From Lateolabrax maculatus (Eukaryota; Chordata; Actinopteri; Acropomatiformes; Lateolabracidae): a stretch of 64,000 nt of DNA. Numbering within the stretch: position 1 is the stretch's first letter; each line of letters starts with the position of its first letter. Location: assembly GCA_031216445.1 (NCBI GenBank), contig CM062218.1, forward strand, positions 13,699,501 through 13,763,500, read 5' to 3'. This document shows positions 1 to 12,700 of this stretch, in pieces. A model generated the notes under the pieces. That model saw nothing but the letters and a program-made list of their open reading frames with translations, ran no database searches and had not been told where the DNA came from. Both the position numbers and the translations under genes were made by a program.

Positions 1-1908
1 TGAAATGAGGCGTGGGTGGGGGTCCCATGGGAAGAGGTCTGCTCTCTGCATCCACCTGGTAGTTAATTAAACCCCACTGCTCCAAAAACGCATGAACCCT
101 AGACACAAAGAATATTTTTCTTTGTACTTCACTTGTGTTTCAGCTGAAAAAACAACTCCACAGATGGAAATATGTAAATACACTGATAAAGCAGCATGTG
201 CCATGTTGTAATTAAAAATAGAAGCTGCTTTTAACTGCAAACCAATTAAGTACGCCACATACCGCATGTTCCAACAATAACAGATTTAATTTGTTAACAG
301 ATTCATATTTCAGAACACCCACACACTACACCGAATTTAGCAGATGCAGCAGACAAACACCCACACGCTAAATTATACCTCATGACAGCACAGACGTCTC
401 CAGTGAGGTTGCGCCTGCAGGACGTTGAACTAAGGTATTCCTGGGGGTTTAGTCGGTATGTGTCGATCATGAAGTTACGGTACGCCAGGAAGCTGCAGAG
501 TGGAGGAAAGATCATGTTTTTAGTGATGCCATCTCCATCATCTGATTAAACATGAATTATAAAGTCTGAATGTCTGCAGTACTCACATTTCTGGAGATTT
601 GGACTTGTTCTTTCCATTGAAGAATTCAGGCAATGCACGTTTCTCTATTGAGTGAATGCTGGAGTACATGGATAGAAAGGGGTTAGGTTATAAAGTTGCG
701 AGTTCGGAGTAATAGTCAATGTCACAAGTGTGAACATCTGTGTGTGTGAGTGTATTTCTTTACCTGTTGTAATTGAACCAAGATGTGTAGCTTGGTATTA
801 TGATATGATGGGTTTGTTCTGTGATGTTGTCCTCTCCCTCTGACAGGCGAGGTATCTCCCCTCTCCCCTCCTCATCTTCCTGGACATGCACGTACACACA
901 GAGTAAATTTAATAACACTGAAACAAATACACTAATTGACACAGACTACCCAACCCTACAGCAATTAAAAGCATTTTGACTGAGAAAAATTTATTTACCC
1001 TTCCTGGGAAATCATCCTCCTGTTCATCTGGAAATGGAAAAGTGAAAGAAGGGTTATTATTCTTTATTTAAAGATTTGTAATGCTTTAAACAGGAAAAAA
1101 CATTTACACATACTACATTTCTGCTTAAACATTAGCTGTAACACTTACCCAAGTCAGCCATGGTCCCTCCCTTGACTGGAGTATTTTCACTGTCCTTCTT
1201 CAGGTTGACTACAAGAGAGGGAAACCAAGTAAAAATGGTTTAGAGAAGAAATGCTCCATTATTGAATACTTTTATGTAACAATTTCCTAGTCACTGTTCT
1301 TTAGCGTTTTACCATTTTTGGGTAGTATAACCTCCTCCATGTTAGGAACAGGGGTAGGGTCCTCCATATCTTTGGTCAAATCCTCTTCAAGCTCTTCCTC
1401 CTGTTGTCCACGCCTTCTCCTGTGCACACGCACAAAAATCAATGCAGAGACCGTACACTGAAATGCCTGACTAAAATTTTACCCGCCTATTTGGTTTCTT
1501 ACCCCTTCTTTCCTTTCTTCCTGCCTTCAGAGGAGGGAGGAGAGGGAGAGCGTCTTCTCTTTTTGGAAGGGGTGGATTTGGAGTCCTGCAACAGAGGGTA
1601 AAGGGTGAAAAACTACAAAACCAAGGGTTTAAGTGTCATGAACTGAAACATCACAGACCGACACTCGAAAACTTGAAAACAGAAGTCTTGTGGTTCACAG
1701 TTGCCCCTCCATTTTCCACAAGGTAACTGTAAGATCTGTGTATCAATTATTGAGAACAGTACAGCTTCACACAAACCTGGTCGTCTCGGAGGTGAATACG
1801 CTGGCGGAGAATGATTGGTACATTCCTCTCATCCACACAGTAGTCTTCCTCATTCATCCACTCGTTGAAAACATCTGTGTCCAGAACCCAGCCAGCATGG
1901 ACCTGGAG

Positions 1909-1948
<40 letters not shown>

Positions 1949-4348
1949 GACAGAATGAGTATTAATGTGGTGCCTGCTGGTTTATCTCATCAAGTGTCCA
2001 AAATTAACACTCACCAGATCATATTACCAAATGCAAGTAAAATTGACTTTATCAGATAAATCAATAGGCTTCACCTATCAAGTTACCTGCTGTCATATAA
2101 AAGCCTCCATTAATCATTTAGAGTCTCTAGTCTGTTCCTGTTCCTAAAACTTTGTCCCTGCTGATTACCATACCTGCTTTAACTGTGAGGCAACTGAAGA
2201 AAAAAACTGCTTTGTAGTTGACACTGTGTTTAACTCAACGTAATCTCACGCTGTGATGTGTAAAATATTCATGTACCAATATAAACCAATACCAATATGT
2301 ATAATAATTGTAGCAGAAAATAGTGCAATGCATTGAAGTATATGGAGTTGTATAGCATTGGGGATTGTTTTTTGTAAGCGTGCTGCTTGACTAACCCGCC
2401 ACGTCTTTTCCGAATGCGGCGGCTCTTCGACATCTCCTTCAACATCACATGAGGACAGCCAACTGTCATAACTGTTGGAAAGTGGCAAGAGACATAACAA
2501 GTAAGTATTCTGTTTGTGTATGAGCATCTGTGTTTGTGTGTGTGTGTGTGCGCGCGCGCTCATGCATTACCTGTCAGGGTGCATACCCCAGTGTACCAAG
2601 ACATGTTTGTCTTTCTGCATGACAGGACGCATCCATTCATCTGAAAATAGATGTGTATGGAATAATGTATCAAGTTAAGTAAGTACCAGACATTTAAAAG
2701 GATAACAAAATAAATAATCAAATAGAAGCATAAACTTTAACTGACCTTCCTCTGTAGAAGCAGGTAAGGGGTAGATGTGGTGACTGGCGAGTGTTCTGTC
2801 CTCAGTGAGTGTACCCTGTGGAAGGACAAACTGTGACCGAGTAGCACTGAAATTGCATTGAACTGCATTATCAGAGCTACACTGGGTTTCATATTCTCAC
2901 TACTTTTAACACTACCTATTAACATCTTTTAATTTATCATTCTGTCTACCCCCGTGTCTGCCCATCTTTAACCTTTCACCTGCAGCACTTTACCTGGTGT
3001 TTGGTGATGATCTCTGTAAGTCTACTAGACTGCTCATGATCCACCGTAGGGTCCAGGTATACCACAGGCAGTGACATACAGTTGTTCTGTAGACAAACAC
3101 AGGTGAAAGTTCATCAGTGGTGTGTCCTTAGTGGGCTTGTGTGTGTGTGTGTGTGTGTGTGTATTTATATGTGAGTCTATGTTACCTGGATGAGGGCTCT
3201 TTCAATAGCACCAAACATCTCAACATTCCTTTCAGTTCTTGATGGATTCTGCAAGTCAAACCTCCGCCTGTAAAAGGAGGGAGGGGAAAAGAGATTACAT
3301 GAAGGATACTACTGTGAAAAGGCAAAGGCATCAGAGGTCTGAAACTCACCAGCCTTGCTCAGCCTTGAACTTGTAGGCAGTCCCAAGAATGTGGCAGAGT
3401 CCACCCCCCGGCCGCAGGTCCAGGAAGCATTGTGCCTGCAGAGAGGAGTCTGTTTTTTATTTTTGTTTTGCATGTTTTAAACCCATCTTGCCAGATTTTC
3501 TGTCACCTTACTCTTTCCCCTTTCTAATGAGTACCCACATTTAATAAAGCTTTGAGATTTAATCCTGTAATTCTAATTATATGTAAACACTAGGTGATTG
3601 AGGTATTGCATTTATCAACAAAAATCATATAAGTTGGAGATTTTGGAGACAAGTCAGAATACCCTGCTTTAAGTGTGACATTAATAAAAGAAAGACGGGG
3701 AAAGACAGACTCACAGGCAGTTTGGTGAGAGCAGGACTGGTAGCTTGCCTGCCAAAGGCATCCTCTTGAAACTGGAGAAGCTGCAGGGTCACAGCAGCCA
3801 GAGCCTGACACGATGGAGCATCCACCAACACATACTGACAGACAAACACACACACACATTTGGAGATGAACATGAGGAAGAAAATCTTTCATCACGATGC
3901 TTTTAACGCAACCTATAACCTGCAGCATTTCACCGACAGTCTCGCCAACTTAACTGCTGCACTTGGTCTGATTAACCTCTACGTTTCAGCTCCCTATTGC
4001 GCCTCATACTCTGCGTTCTTATTTTAAGTAGATGCAGCGCTCCTGAACTCCACCGCACAAATCTTGCTACGCGCTGTAAACGCAGCGTTATCCGGCAGGA
4101 GACGTTTGTTTACAGTCTGAGCCTCGGGGCTTGTTAGCAGGGGGCGGCTAGCCCGTTAGCCGGTGAACTACCTTTTTGTGGTGCTTGCCGACCCACTGTC
4201 GCACCACCTCCAGCTGGGCTAAAGTATCCGGACTCTCCCAGAACCGAGCGGACGGACTGCTCTCTTTTTTCCTGTGTGCAAATGTCCCGGAGCCGGCTTG
4301 GCTCGTCCCGGGGATCCCGAGGTTTGTTCCTCCGGACATTGTGGCCAT
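1..4348 (-). CDS. smarcc1: SMARCC1-like SWI/SNF (BAF155) subunit, 5' part
   Basis: Core scaffold subunit of BAF/SWI-SNF nucleosome remodelling complexes in the nucleus. Seventeen coding exons in transcription order: 4172..4348, 3715..3834, 3350..3435, 3186..3267, 2994..3086, 2746..2815, 2571..2640, 2396..2471, 1777..1902, 1503..1585, 1313..1419, 1149..1208, 999..1027, 764..879, 587..658, 379..492, 1..98 (still open at base 1). All joins keep phase and give 526 residues. The start FWESPDTLAQLEVVRQW, the segment VNLKKDSENTPVKGG and the SWIRM block (ITEQTHHIIIPSY, FMIDTYRLNPQEYL, RRNLTGDVCAVMR) match SMARCC proteins; the N-terminus and linker favour SMARCC1 over SMARCC2. A chromo-like segment (HVLVHWGMHPDSYDSW) lies near residues 210-290 and SWIRM near 410-515. 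SANT, leucine-zipper and proline-rich parts lie outside the window. The start at 4348 has A at -3 and G at +4; a second in-frame ATG follows at 4339. The acidic linker before SWIRM looks shorter than in mammals. Confidence 0.93.
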
Positions 4349-5092
4349 AATAAAAACGAGATTAATCTCAAACGGGAGAACAAAACTGGCTAGCGCGCTC
4401 GCTAGCTCTTGCGCTCTCGTTTTCTCTCGCGAGACGCAGCGCGATTGGCGCCGTTCAGCGTAAGGGTCTTCGATGTTTTCATGTTTAGCTGTCGTTCATT
4501 CTCACGTGTTTTTTCTATTTAACTGTGTGCTTCTCTGGTTGTGTAGTATACGTTTAAAATATCCAGTCGAGTTTTTTTTGACGCACAGCAGAATACATCC
4601 TTTTGTTACAAACGGGGACTTTTACTTTGAAATACAACTTCACAAGGAAATAACTGCGCAGGAAATGTAAACAGTGTAAACCTTATACACCTATGGTGAA
4701 CAGAAGTGAAGTGACATTGGTTGGTGGCAGCTCCTATATATTTGAATGCTCTAATTCCGAACGCATTGTTTGAAAACGTACCTAACATACGGGGAAATCA
4801 CTTGCTTTCAGATTAATTGTTTTCTTGCAGTGATTGCCGTCCTGTCATAATTTACGACAGTCACAAGGTCTGTTGGGAAAAACAAACTCCTGTCCAGCTG
4901 ACTTCTTCTCAGCGAGTTTGTTGTGACTCTTCACTGCCTGCCTTCTATAGTTGTATATCTGCAAAACCACCGACTCCCACACCCTCAGACCAACCAGCCA
5001 GTGTAAACTACTCTGCGTGGCACTGAAGCACCCTAGTGAGTGAGTAACTCATTCATCTTCTCTCTCCATGTTTTCCTAGGCCCTGAGATCCT
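4349..5092. promoter_or_regulatory. Bidirectional CpG-rich promoter, smarcc1/aste1
   Basis: The two genes diverge with 744 bp between start codons. The segment near 4380-4460 is CpG-rich and has no TATA box. It carries the palindrome TCTCGCGAGA at 4425..4434, a known element of TATA-less bidirectional promoters, and an inverted CCAAT box (ATTGG) at 4444..4448. A possible aste1 5' UTR donor (GTAAGG) lies at 4460; the matching acceptor CCTAG is at about 5075-5079, just before the aste1 ATG. If this is right, aste1 has one untranslated first exon and an intron of about 0.6 kb. Confidence 0.6.
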
Positions 5093-8000
5093 ATGGGTGT
5101 CCAGGGTCTGACCACCTACGTGGAGGGGAACAAGCACTTCCTCCAGGATGTCAAGTTCAGGGACAGTCGCCTGGTTATTGATGGCTGCAGTCTGTATTTC
5201 CGCCTCTACTTTAACCACGGCTTGGACCAGCAGCACGGAGGGGACTATGATGCTTTCGCTTGCCTGCTCACCCAGTTCTTCTCTGCATTGGCAGCCTGTA
5301 ACATCCAGCCGTATGTGGTACTGGATGGAGGTAAGGATGCTGCAGAAATGTAACGCCCCATCAGTAAGTATGTTTTTATGTAATGTACCCAAGTAAGCAT
5401 TTTTCTATTACATGTTGCATAAATAATAGAATGTAGTCCGATGTTTTGCTCAATGTAGACAGTTATGAATGAATAGGTTAAACAAAAGCAGTTTGTTGAA
5501 AAATTGATCATCAAGTTAATTTGAACCTAATTTGAACACCAGTCTTAAGTTTGTCTGCAACTATAACACCCACAAACATTTGATTTCTTTTTTTTTGTGT
5601 GTGGTCAAAAGGGATTGACCCCAGTGACAAGAAGTTCCCCACTCTGCGTCAGCGTCTGCAGTCCAAGATAAAGGAGGCGGACAATCTCTCTCACGGCCGC
5701 AACGGCTCTGTTCTCCCTATCCTCACAAGAGATGTCTTCATTAAGGTCCTTGTCCAGAGAGGAGTCCCACTGGTCCAGTGTCCAGCAGAGGCTGACTGGG
5801 AAATTGCATGTTTGGCTCACCAGTGGGCCTGCCCAGTTCTGACCAATGACAGCGACTTTTATATCTTTGACCTGCCAGGTGTGGGTAGCGACAGGATTCT
5901 TCTTACTGTACTTTAACAAGGATCCAAATAGACCTTTTTAACGAACGGAAGTGATAGTATTTGGCTTGATTTTGCTTTTCTTTTACATATTTTTATGTGC
6001 TTTGTTTTTCTTATCTCAGGTGGCTACCTTCCACTGCATTTTTTCCAGTGGACAAACCTTAACGGTAAAGCCTCTCAACGCTACATCTCGGCTCGGTGCT
6101 ACACCACTAGCGGGCTGTGTCGCTGGTTTAGGGACATGAACCAGGAGTTGCTACCCTTATGTGCCGTCCTGACTGGCAATGACTATGGCACTCCAAAAGA
6201 TGCTGAAACACTTATAGCTCTGATAGATGTTAGTGGATCAGGGAGAAGGGGTGGCAGGGGTAAAGGTAGAGCACCCGCTTCCCGCATTGAGGGCCTCCTA
6301 ATTTGGCTGTCCTCTTTTTCAACTCCGGCGGAGGCTCTTGAGGAAGTGAGCAGGCTAATGGGGGAGGAAAGCAGAGGTGGAGACGGTAGGGGCAAGAGAG
6401 GACAGAAGGGTGGGCTCAGTTCACAGCTGTGGGCAGGTATGCAGGAGTACTACATCACCCCTCAAAGCTCTCTGGCTCGCTGGTTCTCTGGAGGTAAAGC
6501 CGCTCCTGGAGGGTGGACCTCCGGGGTGCCAGAGTGCCTGTCCCTGGCTGCAGCGCAGGGACTGTTGGCTCCCATGGTGGTTGATGCTCTGGTGATGCGC
6601 AGGGTCCTGCTCATTCCACAGGTGGAGAACAGCAAGCTCGCCAGCAGCCACTGCAGTGCCAGAGCCATACGCCAGGCTGTATATGGGATTTTACTCCAAG
6701 CACAGGATATGAGGGTACAAGAAAACATCAGCCAGGGTATGAGAGGGGGGAGGGGGAGAGGGAGAGGGGCAAAGGGGTGGGGAGGTGGTCAGGTTGGTGG
6801 AGGTAGGGGTCAGGGTGTCATTCTATCCACACAGCAGGGTGTAAATGTAGGATTTACCATTGAACAAGCAGCTGGTGCATCTCGAGTGCAGGCTCAGGGC
6901 TCTAGTGCCCCAGTGAGTGTAGAGGAATACGACCGTCTAGATCTGAACTTGAAGAAAAACCTAGTAGAGGCACATCCGCCCAGAACCCCCCTTCGTCTGG
7001 ATACACTTGGCCAGGTAAACATGACAACAGATATAATGTATGTTTTTTTTGTCTAATAGTAACATTTATATCATCTGGAAATGTATAGTTTTTAAAAGGA
7101 AGTATTCATGTGATTTGGTTATATTTCCAAATGTTGTCCCTTAATTTCATCCAGGCTCCTGTGGCAGTACGCCTGGGTGTCCTGTTAGAAGTCTTGGGGA
7201 TAAAGGACTCTGCCCTGGATCTTGTTCCTCTCCACCTGAGGCTGGCTGTAGCAGCGACAGGCTTCTGGCTGCGAGAGGCCATACCAACACCCTCACAGCC
7301 CCAGCTCCAGGGTTTGGTGCTGGGCATGGTTTACGGAGAGCTGTCCTGGAACAACCAACTGGGAGCTACCCACTACCAGCACGCCGGTTAGTTATGTTGT
7401 ATCTTTTGTATTGTTCAACAAGGTTATCTCAATAACAAGGCAAACAGTGATCTATCCTTATGTGCCGTGTATCATTCTAGTGCCACAGCTACACTGGGCT
7501 GCAGAGCAGAATGTGTGGACAGGGCTGGATCGACAACGCGTGAGGCCAGGGGAGAGACGGGGCTTGGATGTCGGCGTGGCTCACAGTTTCAGCCAATGGC
7601 AGGCCTGCCTCTGGAGTGTACTGTGTCTCAATCAGCTATTGCTGCTGCCACTCCCTGAACACCACCTTCCATGGTAAGGTGCAGGGACATGAAAGAGGAG
7701 GGATAACACACCGTTTGCATTTTCAATCTGTGAGAACTAGAGCTGCAGCTAATTACTATTTTCATTATCACTTAATCCGTCAATTATTTATTTGATCGTT
7801 TAGTCTATAAACTGTCAGAAAGTAGTGAAAAAATGCCCATTCCATTTTGTCACAAACCCAAGATGACATATTCTAATGTCTGAACAGTCAGTCCATTAGA
7901 CTCTTCAGACCTTCAATAAACTATCACTTAAAAAAGAGAAAAGTAGCAAATATTCACATTTTAGAACCTGGAACCAACAAATGTTTGGCATTTTTACTTA

Positions 8001-8553
8001 ATAAATATCTTAAACGACACCATGTCCTTGACACTTACACACAGAGTTGGTTCACCCCAAATTACATGCAGTCAGTTTTAGTTTTATTTGGAGAGGTTTT
8101 AAAATAACTCTCTTCCATTCCATTTACTGTTCACTATTACTATTATTGTTGTGGACCAAACAACTAAAAACATCTGCAGATACCACCACTGGTAAGTGAA
8201 TTTGGTTGCCTCACTCTATTTGTGTGTGTGTGTGCGTCAGGTTGTACAGTGGTACCTTGGTGCACGGCCTCCTCAGGTATCTGAAAGGGGGCCGACCTGT
8301 GGAATCGCTCCTACCCGGGGGTTCCTTGTCCAGACAACTCTACTTCTCCCTGCTGAACGCTGTGAGGAACTGCAGCTCCAAAACCCATCCCTGCTCTTCT
8401 GCAGCAGGGAGGAAGAGAGGCAGAGGCCGGGGAAGGAGAGGAAGAGGAGGAGGAAGAGGTGGGACAGGAGCAAGAGGAGGGGGGAGAGGGACTGAGGAGC
8501 TAAACAACAGGTTTACTCTTCTGATGAGCGAGGAAGAGTCAGATGATTATTGA
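5093..8553 (+). CDS. aste1: Asteroid homolog 1, XPG/FEN-like nuclease
   Basis: Six coding exons: 5093..5330, 5612..5878, 6020..7014, 7155..7386, 7481..7673, 8241..8553; 745 residues against 679 in the human protein as I recall it. The N-terminal XPG domain starts MGVQGLTTYVEGNKHF with acidic residues in LVIDG (D30) and YVVLDGG. The XPG-I block reads PAEADWEIACLAHQW then LTNDSDFYIFDLPG, so the EAD and DSD acidic pairs expected for metal binding are kept. The human protein is reported as a structure-specific nuclease acting with shieldin to limit DNA end resection; the same role here is inferred. The extra length is four Gly/Arg-rich stretches near residues 241-257, 286-301, 409-432 and 697-728. 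The ATG is the first in the exon after a clear acceptor. Introns are short except the last (7674-8240), which holds a dispersed repeat. Confidence 0.95.
7738..7990 (+). repeat. Dispersed teleost repeat, family A copy 1 (aste1 last intron)
   Basis: Begins GAGCTGCAGCTAATTACTAT and continues through GTCTATAAACTGTCAGAAA to CAAATATTCACATTTTAGAA. The same ordered blocks recur at least six more times in this window. I recognise it as a very common perciform repeat of uncertain class (short, non-coding, AT-rich). Confidence 0.7.
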
Positions 8554-9706
8554 TGTGGCAGAGAAACATGAACAGATTGCTATAAAGCACTTGCTAGGGG
8601 CCAAATGAAGGAGGACATTCCAGTGTTTTATTGAACACACTGCTACAGATAGTCAATGAAGAACTACACCTCTTAATGTTTACCACTGAGCTTCTACCTT
8701 TTATAATTGTATTACGCTCATTTAACCTTTCTCAGTAATCTTTTCCGGCTGTTTCAAATCAACTGATGTCGAGACATCAGAGATCAGTTTTCCCATTTCA
8801 CATGCTTGCCATATTTTAGCAGATTTATGAGAGCTTTTGTTGGAAGCAATGTCAATGTAATTAATGCAACTGTTTCCAACCTGGCAGTTTTATTCAGTAA
8901 CATCTGCACAGGATTTAAACAGTGAATGTAGAGATGTCTTATTTTATCATCATGCCATTGACCAGAAAGATGTATGGCAGCTATTGTCATCTTAATGAGA
9001 AACGTATTAAATCTTGTGTCATTTTAATATTTGCCTTAATACTCTATATGGTGCTCTAGTTTACTCATCTTTTTACATTAAAAAATATAAATCTAACTCA
9101 TCGATGCATGTTTTAATTACCACATTCAGCTAGTTTTTACTTGTAACAACAAATGGCTGAGAAATGTTTACTCATTTTTTATAAAGTCAGCTTTAAGTAA
9201 CAGTACATCACCAAAGAACTCTTATTAAATATATACACATCACAATCAAGATTTAACGATTCATAAATGCAGTATATCCACTCTGTAACAGCACATAATT
9301 CACAAGCTACAAAAACAACATTACAAAAATGTTCTTTAAAATAAGGACAAAGAAATAAAAAAATTCTCAGATCGTGTCCGTCAGTCTTTTTTGGGGTTTT
9401 TGGATATATTTCCAAACCAGTCTGAGAATCAAACATAATGACACTCTCCCATTAAAAGTCTAAATTTGTGGCTAGCGTCCCACTGGCATTTTAACATTAG
9501 GACCTACAATCCTGGCACAGCTAAAAGTTAAAGTGAAATTTGGCTGCTGGACATGAAGAACTTAACCAGTCAGCTGTCGGAGCATGACAAGTCAGGCCTT
9601 TCCTTATGTAAATAAGCTCCATAGTCCACTGGAAGCCTAATGCAGTAGCCGTCAACAACTGTCATCGAACGGCACAACTTCATACACACTGAATATTCCT
9701 CTTGTA
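8554..9706. other. Convergent 3' flanks of aste1 and klhl7
   Basis: No coding potential seen. It holds the aste1 3' UTR with a candidate ATTAAA poly(A) signal at 9006..9011, and the klhl7 3' UTR read on the minus strand, with a possible ATTAAA near 9112-9117. The 3' ends may therefore lie about 100 bp apart. Confidence 0.45.
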
Positions 9707-12700
9707 CTATGAGGACGATGAGGTTGAGGCAGTGGTTGCAGGGTGTGATTGAGAGTCTATGAGATCCATGTCTTCGTCTTCGTTGACTCCACACGTGTCG
9801 ACCACACAGATCAGGCAGCTGGTGACGGGAAACGCTCGCACCTTGCTGCAAGTCACCCACCTGAACATGAAGAAAACTGATTTAGAGATGGCTTGGAACA
9901 GGAAACCGTTCAGTAATGGTAGAGTATTTAGATTCAAGGTTTAAACTAGCTATTATTTATTTTTCATAGATTCACAGTGTGCAGAATTAATGACAGATTT
10001 CATTATTTTGTGAATAACTTCAACTCAAATTGTGTCTGCAATTGTCTTTATCAGTACGTCTTTACTTGTAAGGATATTGGTATCTATTAGTAAGGAATAC
10101 CTTGCTAAAATAACCACCCAAAACAATTAGTGCACAGAAGTGGATCAAAATCATTTATATTGATCAAAATCATTTGTATTGACCAAACAAAAAGGAGAGA
10201 TGTCGAGGCAATGAAGTCTTCACACCACCACCTGCATATCAGTGACAAAGACATCAGCAATGTCTATTTATTTATTTATTTATTTGTTCTATTTTAGTAA
10301 TATTTATATAGTGCACCAACCTGTCAGTATCAGTGTGGTACTCCAGGACGTGTCCGAGCCGCCCCACGCCTTGGAAGCCGGCCACCACATAGATGACATC
10401 ACCGACCGCTGCACACTTCACCGTTACACCTCGCCACGGCATTGGCGAAGCAGCACGCCACTCATTGCTGGCAATGTCGTAGTACTCCACCGAGTCCAGT
10501 CCACCTAGAAAAAAAAGACACACACTGTATCATACAGAGGCAGGTACTCTTGCTACTACGTTCAATGATATTATTCCAGTACTAATCATTTTTCATCAAC
10601 GTACTGGTTATAGTAAGATCAATTTTTTGTACCCAGTGCCCCTTGTCCTCCAACAGCATAGATCCTGTTGTTGACCACTGCCAGCCCATGGTTCTTCCTG
10701 GCCTCTCTCATCCCACACAACTCCCTCCATCTGGGGACAGAAAGATGGAGACAGAGACAGACACAGGGAAAAGGAAGGGATCTGTTAAACAGTAAAATTA
10801 GAGGGTACCTGACATATGATCATTGTCAGGTAAAACACTTTGAAACTCCAGTTTTGACCTTATGTTTATGAAAAGCTCACTTCTCCTTTTGTAGAGAAAT
10901 TTCCACAAACTCTCGGTCTGATAAAAGCCTTTCAAAGACCATTGGATAAAATAAAAAAAATCATTCTTGTCAAACAAAAAAGGCAATTTATCATATTTCC
11001 TGAGATGGTTTGGGGTCACACGATTTGCACCAAACAACACCGATATGATTATACAAACTCGTAAATAACACGGAAGTTTGTCTTTGCATTTCCTACTAAT
11101 GCTACGTATCTATAAGTCAATAGGCTTTCCCTTCATATTTCTTTTCATTATTACATCCATAAACACCATAAACAAGCCAGTGGCAAAAAACAAAACAAAA
11201 ATTCCCACATCATCCTTTGCGTTGTGCAGTTCTGAGCTGTGTTTATGCAACTCACTGTTGTGTGTTGGGGTCGTAAACCTCACAGTTGTTGAGGACCCTG
11301 CCGGACACATTGTTGCCCACCGTCCCTCCGCAGACGTAGATGTGCCCGTTGGCCTCCACTGAGCCGTGGCTGCAGCGGGCCATCAGCATGCTGGTTTTCA
11401 CCTGCCACGACTCTGTTCTTGTGTCGTAGCACTCGAAAAGGTCGAGGGCAGAACTACCTGCAGACACACGTACAGTACATAACACCATGATTCAATTTCA
11501 ATCAGAAGGGGGATGTCTTTACCCCCTTAAGGATCATCAACGTAATTTTCTCATAATCATAACCATCCAATACAAGCACTCCGCTACACATAACGCTATA
11601 CATAAACCTGCCACATCCAACGTCCCGTGTCCACCCCTTCCACCTCCCTGTGCTCACCCACTTCCGACCCCCCGGATGTGTAGATCTTGCCCTGGGCGGC
11701 GCAGGCAGCCAGGCTGTCGCGAGGCGTGGGCGGACCCAGCTTGGAGTACCAGCTGTCCTTCAGGACGTTGTAGCAGTCCATGCGCTTGATGGGGAAGAGC
11801 TGTGAGCCACCCAGGATGTAGACCACATTGTCCCAGAAGATGGCGGTGGCGTCCCGGCGCTTCTCGAAGGGGCAGCGGATGTCTGTCCAGCTCGAGTCCT
11901 GCATGGAAAGCCAGACTGACACTTAAACACTGGCAAATATTATTTCATTGGACGTAACTTTCCAAAATTATAGTTAATATGTTTGTTTCTACAATATTTG
12001 ATCAGATTCATATGAATTAAACTGTTGAAAACACTGTAAACACTCAAAAACACTCAGAGGTCAAATATTTTTTTCAACTGAAACCCAAAATTGGAGTTCT
12101 GAAGTCTCACCCTATAATTTGAACAAGAGTTCATATCTATACAACATTTATTGAACTGCTCCTGTGGGTAAAGTTTGCAATTGGAGCCTGGTACCTTGGG
12201 GTTGAAGTAGCGACACGACTGAGGCTGGGAGCCTCCAAACAGAGCGATGCGGTAGTCGTGCTTCTTGCGTCGCGGTCGGCTGCTCTCTCCCAGATCCTCC
12301 CGATCCTCCAGGGACAGCAGGTGGTAGCGCATCCCACCTGGGACAAAAGCACAGACTGTTCTATTTTTGGTTTGTTTTGTGTGTGTGTGTATGTGTGCTC
12401 GTGTCAAGCCAGCAGACCTTAGAACTAAAGCAGTTTTAACATCAACTTGCTCTCATGAATCTGAATTATAACTTGAGATTTATGTAAATAAAGACATTAA
12501 ATCAGCTGGGGATTTAATGATTCTGTGGTGGTGGCTCATATGTTATGCATCTGCAAGAGCCCTGCCAAAACCTTGAATTTCACCCTTAATAATAATTAAT
12601 ATTTAACGTTTTACTGCTATAATAGAGTATGATGCCGCTAAGATCCAGAGTGATGAAAAATGTTCTACATATAGCAGCAATGTCAACCATGTCCTCATCA

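Noticed and set aside
1690..1965. Open frames coding long His-Thr or Cys-Val repeats, here and at all CA/GT tracts
   Set aside because: They are translations of dinucleotide microsatellites, present in several frames at once and without splice or start context.
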